This document shows positions 63,301-64,000 of a stretch of 64,000 bases of DNA, piece by piece; position 1 is the first letter of the stretch, and each line of letters begins with the position of its first letter. The notes beneath the pieces were generated by a model. That model was not told the DNA's origin and searched no databases. It saw only the letters and a list, made by a program, of their open reading frames with translations. The stretch spans positions 116,417,195 to 116,481,194 of the forward strand of contig CP136065.1 of NCBI GenBank assembly GCA_032622095.1, in the 5' to 3' direction. The stretch comes from Siphonodentalium dalli (lineage: Eukaryota > Mollusca > Scaphopoda > Gadilida > Siphonodentaliidae). A program made the translations under genes and the position numbers.

Positions 63301-63717
63301 ATCAAGTTCACAGTCAGGTCAACTTTGAATAACAATTAGTAGTCAGAGAAGATTATGGCTAAATCTGACACCTCAAGCAGTAGATGGTCAAATTTGACTT
63401 TATTCATCCGGAATTTCATTGCCAATGTTCACCAGTCTGGCAAAAAATAGTGTTCCAGGTTTAAGTGACACCCTGATACTATTGAAAATATTTGTTACAA
63501 TTTGAATCTCTTCCTTATAGAATAAAGGAAAGTGCTTCCCTATAATGTTGATGCTGTCCTTAAAAGATTAATGTTTTCTGCAAGCCTATCAATCAACACT
63601 TTGTTGTAAAGCTACATTTTTATTTTTTATTTTCTTTCTAGGATCACTTAGCTATCTGGAATGGTAGAAAGGTAATCATCTATGAATATGGAAATGACAA
63701 CACTCTAACTACGAATG
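3936..63717 (+). CDS. IFT140: IFT140, intraflagellar transport protein 140, N-terminal part (gene overview, 11 exons)
   Basis: IFT140 is a core subunit of the IFT-A complex, which drives retrograde transport in cilia and import of membrane receptors. Eleven + strand exons encode about 478 residues that align in order with vertebrate IFT140: start (MAVYFDHRL), SWHP and VGFENGELLVWN, the conserved AVSGDE-ALDMFNWKK segment, VYYLDEHGK with SADS, VKLSGK, WDLE, LAAGTNMGNIAIW, WGMHKNLLSVN, TDIQIKGTYTTK, and LAIWNGRKV. This is the first WD40 propeller and the start of the second. The C-terminal TPR region lies beyond the window. Splice phases are 0,0,2,1,0,2,1,0,0,0,1 and all are consistent. No frameshift or stop was seen, so the gene looks intact. 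Introns run from 310 bp to 17.3 kb and are filled with transposons. Confidence 0.96.
4106..4265. repeat. 160-bp foldback MITE in intron 1
   Basis: ATTATACAATGTT at the left end is mirrored by AACATTGTATAAT at the right. Inverted similarity continues inward (TGTGTTTTTCTTGTAC against GTACAAGAAAACACA, then GGTGAAAAGTCATATTG against CAATATGAATTTTCACC). Nearly the whole unit is one imperfect hairpin beginning 26 bp after the exon 1 donor. Non-coding. Confidence 0.75.
4266..5826. other. Rest of IFT140 intron 1
   Basis: AT-rich intron with no gene recognised. Around 4,670 the sequence TTTAGCTCACC followed by TCCGTTCATCCATC resembles the start of dispersed repeats such as the one at 49,625, but no matching right end was found. 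Confidence 0.4.
5827..6048 (+). CDS. IFT140: IFT140 exon 2
   Basis: Encodes residues 49-122. STSWHPKKQIIAVGFENGEL is a WD40-type strand set matching the CWHP..AVGWETGEV block of vertebrate IFT140, followed by VWNNQDKE and IIKWNSNGTKL. Acceptor TTTTCAG ends at 5,826; donor GTGAGC starts at 6,049. Phase 0 at both ends, 74 codons. Confidence 0.96.
6969..8317. mobile_element. Non-autonomous hAT element with perfect 8-bp TSD
   Basis: The termini TAGTGCTGAAACGG (6,969) and CCGTTTCAGCACTA (ending 8,317) are perfect 14-bp inverted repeats. They are flanked by identical 8-bp direct repeats CAATGAAC at 6,961-6,968 and 8,318-8,325. The 8-bp duplication and TAG-type ends are hallmarks of the hAT superfamily. 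Subterminal DNA is rich in CCGGTTAACCG and variants on both sides, which could be transposase binding sites. The 1,349 bp contain no convincing transposase, so it depends on a helper in trans. A same-sized relative sits at 26,126-27,476. Confidence 0.9.
8365..8552. repeat. Double-hairpin MITE family A, copy 1
   Basis: Carries TGCCAGTGCATTCTCTTATA and its inverse twice, making two successive hairpins separated by a spacer containing AAGGTCAAGG. It ends in AGTCATGAAAGGGTTAA. The first hairpin has lost its GC-rich loop (CTCTTATATAAGAG only); the second keeps GCGCCCTATGGGCG. Related copies lie at 18,177 and 42,654. Confidence 0.75.
8838..9606 (+). mobile_element. Helentron/Helitron-like non-autonomous repeat, two joined pieces
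   Basis: Starts near a GGGGGGTGGGTATATAGT motif, followed by GTCTGTCTGTCCATCC and diverged ~130-170-bp internal repeats (TTAGCGCGATAACTTCAACA and variants). Two 3'-end-like structures occur. Near 9,350, hairpin GCATCTCTGATGC is followed by CACCTCTTGTTA; at 9,603-9,606, CACCTCTAG is followed by TTTG after an imperfect hairpin. The 3' ends match those at 28,890 and 47,884. The two pieces suggest one copy inserted into or beside another. Non-coding. Confidence 0.55.
9745..11239 (-). mobile_element. Minus-strand Helitron, 3' portion
   Basis: Read on the minus strand the segment ends at 9,745 with the hairpin CCGCCAGTGGCGG, nine bases and CTAG followed by T, the classical Helitron 3' terminus. 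The ~90 bp before it are the same sequence found before the plus-strand terminus at 13,329. A matching minus-strand 5' end (TCTCCTATATATTTTGAGAC) lies at 18,176, beyond the nested plus-strand array. Internal repeats include a ~178-bp duplication at 10,212-10,560. No Rep/helicase coding was seen. Confidence 0.65.
10655..11030. repeat. ~125-bp tandem repeats rich in AAGGTCA
   Basis: Three head-to-tail copies of a unit carrying GTGACCTTGAAATCGGGTCA, TTCAAGGTCAAACGC and GATGAAACTTGGTATGTGGG, near 10,660, 10,790 and 10,910. Diverged versions on the other strand lie at 9,840-10,060. TTCAAGGTCA resembles the half-site of orphan nuclear receptors, but nothing here shows regulatory use. The repeats belong to the surrounding Helitron sequence. 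Confidence 0.6.
11930..12060. repeat. A/T-only low-complexity tract
   Basis: Long run built from TTAAAAAATTTAAAT-type words within a Helitron unit. Similar tracts lie at 13,090-13,200, 15,050-15,165 and 16,785-16,885. No coding capacity. Confidence 0.8.
12507..12519. repeat. G13 homopolymer
   Basis: Thirteen consecutive G. The homologous positions at about 13,747 and 15,705 in the duplicated units read GGGGGCGGGGG instead, so the tract length differs among Helitron copies. Confidence 0.85.
12866..16779. repeat. Nearly identical 1,956/1,958-bp tandem duplication inside the Helitron array
   Basis: Positions 12,866-14,821 are repeated at 14,822-16,779. Three separate open frames recur exactly 1,958 bp apart (for example 13,221 and 15,179). 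The first part is offset by 1,956 because an A-run is 14 long at 13,016 and 16 long in copy two. Only a handful of substitutions are visible (13,463/15,421 region; 14,050/16,008 region). Each copy spans two Helitron junctions, so it duplicates a dimer rather than one unit. Confidence 0.9.
17320..17900. repeat. Tandem repeats in the last Helitron unit
   Basis: A ~175-bp unit with TTATATGGCTGCTAAAATTT and CCCAGAATCTGACGGGACTT occurs at about 17,342 and 17,512. It is followed by a ~115-bp unit with CAAGCCGTGAATGCCAACAA and GGCATACCTCTTTTAGGGA near 17,700 and 17,825. Non-coding despite a 114-codon frame on the minus strand that is purely repeat-derived. Confidence 0.7.
18153..18176 (-). mobile_element. 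Isolated minus-strand Helitron 5' end
   Basis: Read on the minus strand this is TCTCCTATATATTTTGAGAC followed by TTCT, the same 5' terminus as the plus-strand unit starting at 11,240. It lies 16 bp past the last plus-strand CTAG. It can be paired with the minus-strand 3' end at 9,745 if the plus-strand array inserted into the older minus-strand element. Confidence 0.55.
18177..18439. repeat. Double-hairpin MITE family A, copy 2
   Basis: Best-preserved copy. Ends are TTTAACCATTTCACGATGGGAGC and its inverse near GCTCCTGTCATGGAAGA. Between them are two hairpins of TGCATTCTCTTATAT(A/G)TGCG with loops CCTATAGGGAGC and CCCTATGGGGGA, separated by a short spacer (AAGGTCAAGG). It abuts the minus-strand Helitron 5' end. 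Confidence 0.8.
19805..19938 (+). CDS. IFT140: IFT140 exon 3
   Basis: Encodes residues 123-166 plus two bases: AGFLIVWKSDSKGRL, then QHHIQEPLTQIVYR, corresponding to LGVLLLWRLDQRGR and KHLTHCIFR of vertebrate IFT140. Acceptor TTGCAG ends at 19,804. A second AG four bases later is rejected because it breaks the frame. Donor GTGAGT at 19,939. Phase 0 in, 2 out. Confidence 0.95.
20249..20388 (+). CDS. IFT140: IFT140 exon 4
   Basis: Encodes residues 167-213: DITALARAAVSGDEAALDMF followed by NWKKGHASK and STGFFIGGAT. The AVSGDE-ALDMFNWKK segment is one of the most conserved stretches of IFT140 and settles the identification. Acceptor TATTTTAG ends at 20,248; donor GTAAGA at 20,389. Intron 3 before it is only 310 bp, the shortest in the window. 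Phase 2 in, 1 out. Confidence 0.97.
21032..21470. mobile_element. TTAA-flanked MITE, Kolobok-like
   Basis: Terminal inverted repeats AGGTGGATTATCTCTTT and AAAGAGATAATCCATCT are followed inward by further inverted similarity over about 65 bp (GGGTATAAAATA near both inner borders). Each outer end is flanked by TTAA (21,028-21,031 and 21,471-21,474). A TTAA duplication occurs in piggyBac and Kolobok. The absence of a CCC-type end favours Kolobok, but the assignment is tentative. 439 bp, no coding. Confidence 0.7.
22272..22447 (+). CDS. IFT140: IFT140 exon 5
   Basis: Encodes residues 214-272: GVYYLDEHGKCDMSFSADSS through HPDGSVHEVLK, matching GTVHYVDEKGK, VVSADST and PPEGKAEEVMK. Acceptor TTTGTAG ends at 22,271; donor GTAAAT at 22,448. 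Phase 1 in, 0 out. The open frame continues upstream into intron, but the acceptor fits the phase left by exon 4. Confidence 0.96.
22757..22990 (-). repeat. MITE family B fragment
   Basis: Inverted copy of the sequence at 29,040-29,270. It shares CTTGGACACTGAATGAACTA, TTCTTGCTTGCAAGATTCTA and CATGTGACAGTCCTTTCGCT. On the minus strand its outer part reads ATAACCATTAGTTCATTCAG then TGTCCAAGATATC. This is the unoccupied version of the site that holds the insertion at 28,068. Confidence 0.75.
23554..24095. mobile_element. Short non-autonomous hAT element with perfect 8-bp TSD
   Basis: Ends TAGGGGTGCCACAATTA (23,554) and TAATCGTGGCACCTCTA (24,095) form an imperfect 17-bp inverted pair. Both are flanked by the identical octamer CTGACGTG (23,546-23,553 and 24,096-24,103). 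Subterminal DNA is rich in ATCGATTA words. The 542 bp hold no transposase fragment. Different terminal family from the other two hAT copies. Confidence 0.9.
24104..25444. other. Unidentified GC-richer segment, possible decayed element coding sequence
   Basis: Clearly less AT-rich than its surroundings, with several overlapping open frames of 60-150 codons rich in Pro, Ser and Ala. A word, TTCTCCTGCTTCCTCCATCA followed by ACATGGAGTTG, occurs at about 24,107 and again at about 24,893. A 133-bp block is tandemly duplicated (25,101-25,233 and 25,234-25,366). No catalytic motif is recognised. It could be remains of a retroelement gag-like gene, but I cannot show that. Confidence 0.35.
25445..26422. 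repeat. 489-bp tandem duplication that copied one end of a hAT element
   Basis: 25,445-25,933 and 25,934-26,422 are almost identical; the same 60-codon frame recurs 489 bp apart. Each copy holds about 192 bp of flank, the octamer GTTCTGTC and then the first ~297 bp of the hAT element starting TAGAGCTGAAACGG. Only one right end exists (27,476), so the duplication followed the insertion and left an orphan left end at 25,637. Confidence 0.9.
26126..27476. mobile_element. Non-autonomous hAT element, second 1.35-kb copy
   Basis: Perfect 14-bp inverted ends, TAGAGCTGAAACGG at 26,126 and CCGTTTCAGCTCTA ending 27,476. Identical 8-bp target duplications GTTCTGTC lie at 26,118-26,125 and 27,477-27,484. 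Subterminal CCGGTTAACC words flank both ends as in the element at 6,969. The length is nearly equal (1,351 against 1,349 bp), but the central sequence shows no obvious similarity by eye. No transposase. Confidence 0.9.
27620..27643. repeat. G24 homopolymer
   Basis: Twenty-four consecutive G on the + strand between ordinary mixed sequence. Length may be unreliable in an assembly. Potential quadruplex-forming tract in IFT140 intron 5. Confidence 0.8.
28068..28890 (+). mobile_element. Helentron-like non-autonomous element with (CCGT)n and ~170-bp internal repeats
   Basis: Begins with hairpin TATACCCCCC-(12 bases)-GGAGGGGTATA, then a CCGTCCGT/CGTC tract (28,117-28,190). Three ~170-bp repeats follow, each with GTGCACCTGCGATTATGAC (about 28,275, 28,447, 28,615). 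It ends GTCCCATTGGGAC hairpin, ten bases, CTAG (28,887-28,890), then TTT. The site without insertion is readable in related repeats at 29,233 and, inverted, at 22,757. Insertion was between T residues without a long duplication, as described for Helentrons. Repeat-derived frames are not genes. Confidence 0.65.
28915..29302. mobile_element. MITE family B
   Basis: The outer ~60 bp on each side are inverted copies: TTTTTTACCCAAAATATGTA then TCTCC near 28,930, against GGAGATACATATTTTGGGTA then AAAA near 29,265. The inner borders carry GGACACTGAA and TTCAGTGTCC. The interior includes CATGTGACAGT-type sequence shared with 22,757-22,990. No coding capacity. Immediately downstream of the Helentron-like insertion, which split a related copy. 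Confidence 0.7.
29543..29558. repeat. G16 homopolymer
   Basis: Sixteen consecutive G in intron 5. Confidence 0.8.
29830..30420 (+). pseudogene. Decayed LINE reverse-transcriptase fragment
   Basis: A + strand stretch with stops and shifts still shows reverse-transcriptase fingers-domain words: LKNGNAAGPE followed by NETIKQ, then VYKQLFNAILESGIYPDCW with a downstream GFI. This is the KxGKAAGPDG..NE.LK...L..LFN.IL..G..P..W pattern of CR1/Jockey-type LINEs. The Palm motif (F/YADD) is missing because the copy breaks off. It is a different lineage from the LINE at 43.7-49.2 kb. Non-functional. Confidence 0.65.
30957..31045 (+). CDS. IFT140: IFT140 exon 6
   Basis: Encodes residues 273-301 plus two bases: VKLSGKNDEPCITWGGHGVL then VVATGESVLR. 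VKLSGK is identical to vertebrate IFT140 and LLVMAVGEAALR is the counterpart of the rest. Acceptor TTTGCAG ends at 30,956; donor GTACCG at 31,046, a weaker donor than most here. Phase 0 in, 2 out. Confidence 0.95.
31270..32045. mobile_element. Inverted-terminus repeat with TTCGTGG motifs
   Basis: The left end (TTTATTCGTGGTGGTCCAAT then TTTCGTGGTT) is mirrored at the right by AACCACGAAAATTGACACCA then ACGAATTAAA. Several extra CCACGAA/TTCGTGG words lie near both ends. About 775 bp, without a recognisable protein. A dispersed non-autonomous DNA element is most likely; target duplication not resolved. Confidence 0.55.
32050..33709. other. Intron 6 remainder
   Basis: AT-rich intronic sequence. 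No gene, clear repeat or structured element recognised. Confidence 0.4.
33710..33816 (+). CDS. IFT140: IFT140 exon 7
   Basis: Encodes residues 302-337: MWDLEKEDNFILSLEG then TNETLLCANFSREK, matching FWDIERGENYILS and ENMNCVCYCKVK. Acceptor AATTTCAG ends at 33,709; donor GTCAGT at 33,817. Phase 2 in, 1 out. It is followed by a 17.3-kb intron carrying a DNA transposon and a LINE. Confidence 0.95.
33900..34170. repeat. Diverged ~140-bp tandem duplication
   Basis: Two adjacent copies share CTCATTGCATGGT or CATTCATTGCATGGTG, then GGTGCAACAAATG and ACCAGGTTAACATTGACTAA. Substitutions and small gaps show it is older than the duplications at 12.9 and 25.4 kb. Confidence 0.7.
34361..34905. repeat. 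Subterminal direct repeat of the transposon
   Basis: About 180 bp starting TTGGGCTG..TGTAGACCCCCT at 34,361 recur at about 34,727. Shared parts include GATGTCTGCCCTACAAAATT, TCGGTTGTTTGCCAC and CACAATTTCGCGTTATTGC or a close variant. The second copy lies inside the left end, so the left terminus has a partial internal duplicate. Duplicated subterminal blocks often hold transposase binding sites. Confidence 0.75.
35611..40159 (+). pseudogene. Decayed transposon gene: Cys/His-rich N-terminus plus XPG/FEN-like nuclease motifs
   Basis: One gene of about 1,500 codons broken by frameshifts near 36,040, between 37,170 and 37,310, near 39,505 and near 40,030, and by in-frame stops at 36,516, 39,388 and 39,858. 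The largest intact piece is 37,168-39,390 (740 codons). The N-terminal part has HHGYHRWCYQNF, CLFCKK and EAHYHSVCRRNY, a likely zinc-binding set. Toward the C-terminus come YDGNALIQSL, VTDSYK, EEADTKI, CSDTDV and LHAFAGCDTVSSF. This E..D, D.D and G.D order resembles the XPG/FEN/PIN nuclease fold. The end shows RANYQALVW and IPSPIGLGW, a pattern I associate with a gene family abundant in cnidarian and mollusc genomes. Probably the transposase or accessory nuclease of the surrounding element; dead. Confidence 0.65.
40391..40436. repeat. A/T palindrome near the transposon right end
   Basis: An A11 run is followed directly by T14 and then AATTTAAAAAAAATT, so the stretch can fold on itself. It lies between the decayed gene and the right terminus. 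Could assist transcript ending in either direction, but that is conjecture. Confidence 0.5.
40985..42650. other. Intron 7 spacer
   Basis: No gene recognised. Two diverged copies of a ~110-bp segment occur near 41,945 and 42,470, sharing ATTGAATTAGGACAGCGA or a close variant and CAATAGGC near a TTTGACACAT word. This suggests an old dispersed repeat. Confidence 0.4.
42654..42924. repeat. Double-hairpin MITE family A, copy 3
   Basis: Ends AACCATTTCATGACTG and TTATGAAAGGGTTA. Two hairpins of GCATTCTCTTATATAT with GCGAGGCTCCCTATGGGAG-type loops; the right one has an extra CACAGGAGACT duplication. The central spacer contains ACCTTG, the inverse of the AAGGTCAAGG seen in the other copies, so this copy is inverted relative to them. 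Confidence 0.75.
43717..43732. repeat. LINE target-site duplication, left copy
   Basis: TTGCTTTACCTGAAAC directly before the T-run that is the LINE poly(A) tail on the minus strand. It matches 49,201-49,216 at 15 of 16 positions. Confidence 0.85.
44082..46682 (-). pseudogene. LINE reverse transcriptase and C-terminal region
   Basis: On the minus strand from 46,682, KTLALLEDSNGKK leads into reverse-transcriptase blocks: SSGLDGYPYEFWK, NWRPITLLNVSYKLASS, EDQSGFLKGRYIGDN, LLLVDFEKAFDSVSW, SRGCRQGDPVSRYIF (usual form QG-PLSP), the catalytic QYADDTTLIL, and LLGIQFN. A stop at 45,124-45,126 reflects a frameshift near 45,130. The frame resumes at 45,155 and carries the C-terminal domain to 44,082, with C-x2-C and H-x4-C spacing (CNRCRNNNENISHIFWDC). 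The 5' join to the endonuclease is interrupted by the insertion at 46,683. Catalytic YADD is intact, but the protein cannot be made whole. Confidence 0.88.
46683..47884 (+). mobile_element. Helentron-like insertion inside the LINE
   Basis: Starts with hairpin TATACCCCC-(TTT plus A10)-GGGGGGTATACTG, then CCGTCCGTCCGTGCGTCC. Six ~160-175-bp repeats follow, with TGTCTGTTCATGTCGTAACT and AGTTATTCATCTTTGTT. It ends with hairpin GGACGACAGTCC, then ATCTCTTG (47,881-47,884) and T-rich flank. Same architecture as 28,068-28,890. The LINE protein reads NLEKRNYI on one side and KTLALLEDSN on the other, which fixes the insertion point. Younger than the LINE. The forward open frames over the repeats are artefacts of the repeat period. 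Confidence 0.75.
47885..49092 (-). pseudogene. LINE endonuclease domain (EEP fold) and linker
   Basis: ATG at 49,092. Endonuclease signatures include SANCRGLN (metal-binding Asn), LQDTHF (usual QETH), NIYGPNED, CGDWNLARD and RLDYFLIS. The final motif reads YRSYHSII where SDH is expected, so the catalytic Asp is Tyr (TAT for GAT near 48,403). The frame shifts near 48,215 into an Arg/Lys/Glu-rich linker (RGQTMEYSAKRKRERKEKEG). A TAG stop at 47,961 follows, then WIEQGEKPTKYFLNLEKRN up to the inserted element. Dead by several independent lesions. Confidence 0.85.
49201..49216. repeat. LINE target-site duplication, right copy
   Basis: TTGCTTTACCTGGAAC, 15 of 16 identical to 43,717-43,732. It sets the 5' boundary of the LINE. 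Confidence 0.85.
49625..50798 (+). mobile_element. Non-autonomous repeat with TAGCTCAA ends and ~150-180-bp internal units
   Basis: Opens with hairpin TAGCTCAA-(7 bases)-TTGAGCTA at 49,625-49,647, then CTGTCTGTCCGTCTGTATGT and CCATCCATC. Several internal repeats with CATCCGATCATCACCAAAC, GATCTTCGGGGTG, TAGATGGGAGCCATCAA and GCCAGCAGCCATCTTGGATT follow. It closes with AAGTTGAGCTA (to 50,798), inverse of the start. Similar in plan to the Helentron-like repeats but with other ends. No protein. Confidence 0.65.
50836..50998. repeat. MITE family C, short copy
   Basis: Ends TTAACCCTTTCAGTGCCAAG and its perfect inverse (CTTGGCACTGAAAGGGTTAA), with GTATCAACCCATATTTC mirrored inside. 163 bp, almost entirely foldback. 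Same termini as 2,593-3,194; probably an internal-deletion derivative. It ends about 115 bp before exon 8. Confidence 0.85.
51113..51255 (+). CDS. IFT140: IFT140 exon 8
   Basis: Encodes residues 338-385: VLAAGTNMGNIAIWKYSAIM to TVEGPIRNIE, corresponding to LLAAGTDRGRVAMW and ELQGNITQIQ. This is a WD40 blade. Acceptor CTCCTTCAG ends at 51,112; donor GTAAAC at 51,256. Phase 1 in, 0 out. Confidence 0.96.
52144..55885. repeat. 74-bp minisatellite, about 50 copies, with higher-order structure
   Basis: The tandem unit reads ATTATCAGTATGGAGTGCAT, GTAGGTCTGACACAAGCTAG, GTTGTATCGGGTACATGGGG, TATCTCTGTTTGAT (74 bp; 75 when the last word is GGTCTGAT). Variants alternate: GTATCGGG/TTATTGGG, TATCAG/TATCGG, CACAAG/CACTAG. 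Blocks recur at 1,041 bp (53,378 and 54,419, 14 units) and 1,115 bp (52,635 and 53,750, 15 units), showing multi-unit duplications. The right edge (after 55,690) decays to shorter units lacking GTGCATGTA. Minus-strand open frames are by-products of the period. It fills most of intron 8. Confidence 0.95.
56159..56251 (+). CDS. IFT140: IFT140 exon 9
   Basis: Encodes residues 386-416: WGMHKNLLSVNTIANVFVLN then EHVMSAIYKDQ, matching [20 protein letters not shown] and ERAMSSHFHQQ. Acceptor CCTTTCAG ends at 56,158; donor GTATAA at 56,252. Phase 0 at both ends, 31 codons. Confidence 0.95.
57714..58215. repeat. ~160-bp diverged tandem repeats
   Basis: Three copies of a unit carrying CATTTATATTGCG(C/T)A, CTTCTATT(C/G)(C/T)CACATATCCAA and ATTATCTGGC(A/G)AAT, beginning near 57,750, 57,890 and 58,040. 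Non-coding and probably part of the enclosing element. Confidence 0.6.
58600..59310 (+). pseudogene. Decayed coding-like stretch inside the 4.1-kb element
   Basis: GC-richer DNA that reads as protein only by switching frames: LNPTARAFVLSRTISE near 59,077, QLDAANSVAGIAPDMLL near 59,150, and RFDDNEQESRVDSGS then DEDSDVPL near 59,220-59,300. The Pro/Ser-rich lead followed by a helical stretch and acidic tail resembles gag-like proteins of some retroelements (DIRS-type is one idea), but no diagnostic motif is present. The block around 58,663-58,860 is repeated at 59,416-59,580. Identity unknown. Confidence 0.35.
60446..60769. mobile_element. 324-bp MITE adjoining and related to the 4.1-kb element
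   Basis: Inverted ends of about 55 bp: AATTTTTAAAATTATAATTA then ATTTTTCCTTAAGGGAAGCC and CGAAACTGAACTAT, mirrored at the right. Its interior (60,560-60,715) is an inverted copy of 56,370-56,525, including GAGCACGGTCGGTGTGAGCG. It begins five bases after the larger element ends. Probably a deletion derivative of the same or a sister family. Non-coding. Confidence 0.75.
61046..61156 (+). CDS. IFT140: IFT140 exon 10
   Basis: Encodes residues 417-453: TAVVQFGPSSLSLEGYSRSL to TDIQIKGTYTTK, matching VAAMQVSPSLLNV and RTDMHISGVFATK. Acceptor TTTTTGTAG ends at 61,045; donor GTAAGA at 61,157. Phase 0 at both ends, 37 codons. Confidence 0.95.
61625..61705 (+). CDS. Candidate alternative terminal exon in intron 10
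   Basis: ATCCATAG precedes a 26-codon frame ending in TAA (DEDKSSSDASLDLRWRDLLS then QLTEER), in phase 0, so it could follow exon 10. An AATAAA lies 338 bp downstream (62,043-62,048). If used it would end IFT140 after about 479 residues with a charged tail. Exon 11 continues the conserved protein directly from exon 10, so this is not a constitutive exon. It may be a chance frame; similarity to another gene's last exon is not recognised. Confidence 0.25.
   Translation, partial: DEDKSSSDASLDLRWRDLLSQLTEER
62556..62693. repeat. 138-bp foldback MITE
   Basis: Inverted ends TTATAGCATTGTTTC and GAAACAATGCAATAA. Further pairs inward are AGGTTGACAC/GTGTCAACC, GAATTGTCA/TGACAATTTC and TCAATATTCACC/GGTGAATATTGA, around AAGGCGGTAGGCCGAG. 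Essentially one long hairpin. Intron 10. Confidence 0.8.
63642..63717 (+). CDS. IFT140: IFT140 exon 11 (last exon in window)
   Basis: Encodes residues 454-478 plus one base: DHLAIWNGRKVIIYEYGNDN then TLTTN, matching DAVAVWNGRQVAIFELSG. Acceptor TTTCTTTCTAG ends at 63,641; donor GTGAGT at 63,718. Phase 0 in, 1 out. The remaining two thirds of the gene (rest of the second propeller and the TPR array) lie to the right of the window. Confidence 0.95.
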
Positions 63718-63859
63718 GTGAGTTTAGGTAGGATAAGCAATATCAGAAGTATCGAAATAGTGTTCAAACTAGTCTGTACGTAATAAGTTCCCAGAAGATG
63801 ATATCGCTCTCATCCCTGCAATTTTTACCCCGCACTTTTCGAAATAAGCACTTCAGGAA

Positions 63860-64000
63860 ACATTACTTAACTGACTATCTGTCTGTATGTCTGCCTGTCC
63901 ATCCATCCAAGAATATATCTCAGCCATGGGTTATCGGAGCTGAATGAAATTGGTATTGAGATTCGCCACATGACTACTTTCAAAAGTGTGCCCAGTGACG
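63860..64000 (+). repeat. Start of a CTGT/CCAT-rich dispersed repeat, cut by the window edge
   Basis: CTGTCTGTATGTCTGCCTGT then CCATCCATCC, followed by ATCTCAGCCATGGGTTATCG and GAATGAAATTGGTATTGAGA. This resembles the opening of the repeats at 46,683 and 49,625 (pyrimidine-rich tract, then a unit about a GAAAT(T)GGTAT motif). Only the left part is visible. Confidence 0.45.

Overview
The window is animal nuclear DNA. The one host gene I can identify is the 5' half of an IFT140 orthologue (intraflagellar transport complex A, ciliary) on the + strand. Eleven coding exons lie between 3,936 and 63,717. All eleven have clean GT/AG borders and mutually compatible splice phases. Together they give about 478 codons, roughly the first third of the usual ~1,400-1,460-residue protein, and the gene runs off the right edge. 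AT-rich introns of up to 17 kb, (CCGT)n-bearing repeats, head-to-tail Helitrons and cut-and-paste elements suggest a marine invertebrate, probably a lophotrochozoan and perhaps a bivalve mollusc. That taxonomic call is inference.

Almost everything between the exons is mobile DNA, much of it nested. Layout: 0.9-1.35 kb, inverted array of GAGATATCTC palindromes; 2.1-3.2 kb, foldback repeats; 3.9-6.05 kb, exons 1-2. Intron 2 (13.8 kb) holds a non-autonomous hAT element with a perfect 8-bp target duplication, Helentron-like repeats, a minus-strand Helitron end, and a plus-strand head-to-tail Helitron array (11.2-18.1 kb) containing a nearly identical 1,958-bp tandem duplication. Exons 3-5 are at 19.8-22.4 kb. 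Intron 5 holds two more hAT elements with perfect target duplications, a 489-bp tandem duplication that copied one hAT end, a Helentron-like insertion whose unoccupied site can be read from a related repeat, and LINE debris. Exons 6-7 are at 31.0 and 33.7 kb.

Intron 7 (17.3 kb) contains a complete 6.6-kb DNA transposon (34,355-40,981; TTA target duplication, ~50-bp inverted termini). It carries a decayed ~1,500-codon gene with a Cys/His N-terminal region and an acidic motif order like XPG/FEN nucleases, plausibly Academ-like. The same intron has a dead L1/Tx1-like LINE (43,733-49,200, minus strand) with a 16-bp target duplication and a 1.2-kb Helentron-like insertion between its endonuclease and reverse transcriptase. 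Intron 8 holds ~50 copies of a 74-bp minisatellite with higher-order structure. Intron 9 holds a 4.1-kb inverted-terminus element with unidentified decayed coding sequence, plus a short relative beside it.

No tRNA, rRNA, CRISPR or bacterial-type operon was seen. The IFT140 exons are the functional content; the rest is a layered record of insertions and duplications in an expanded ciliary gene.
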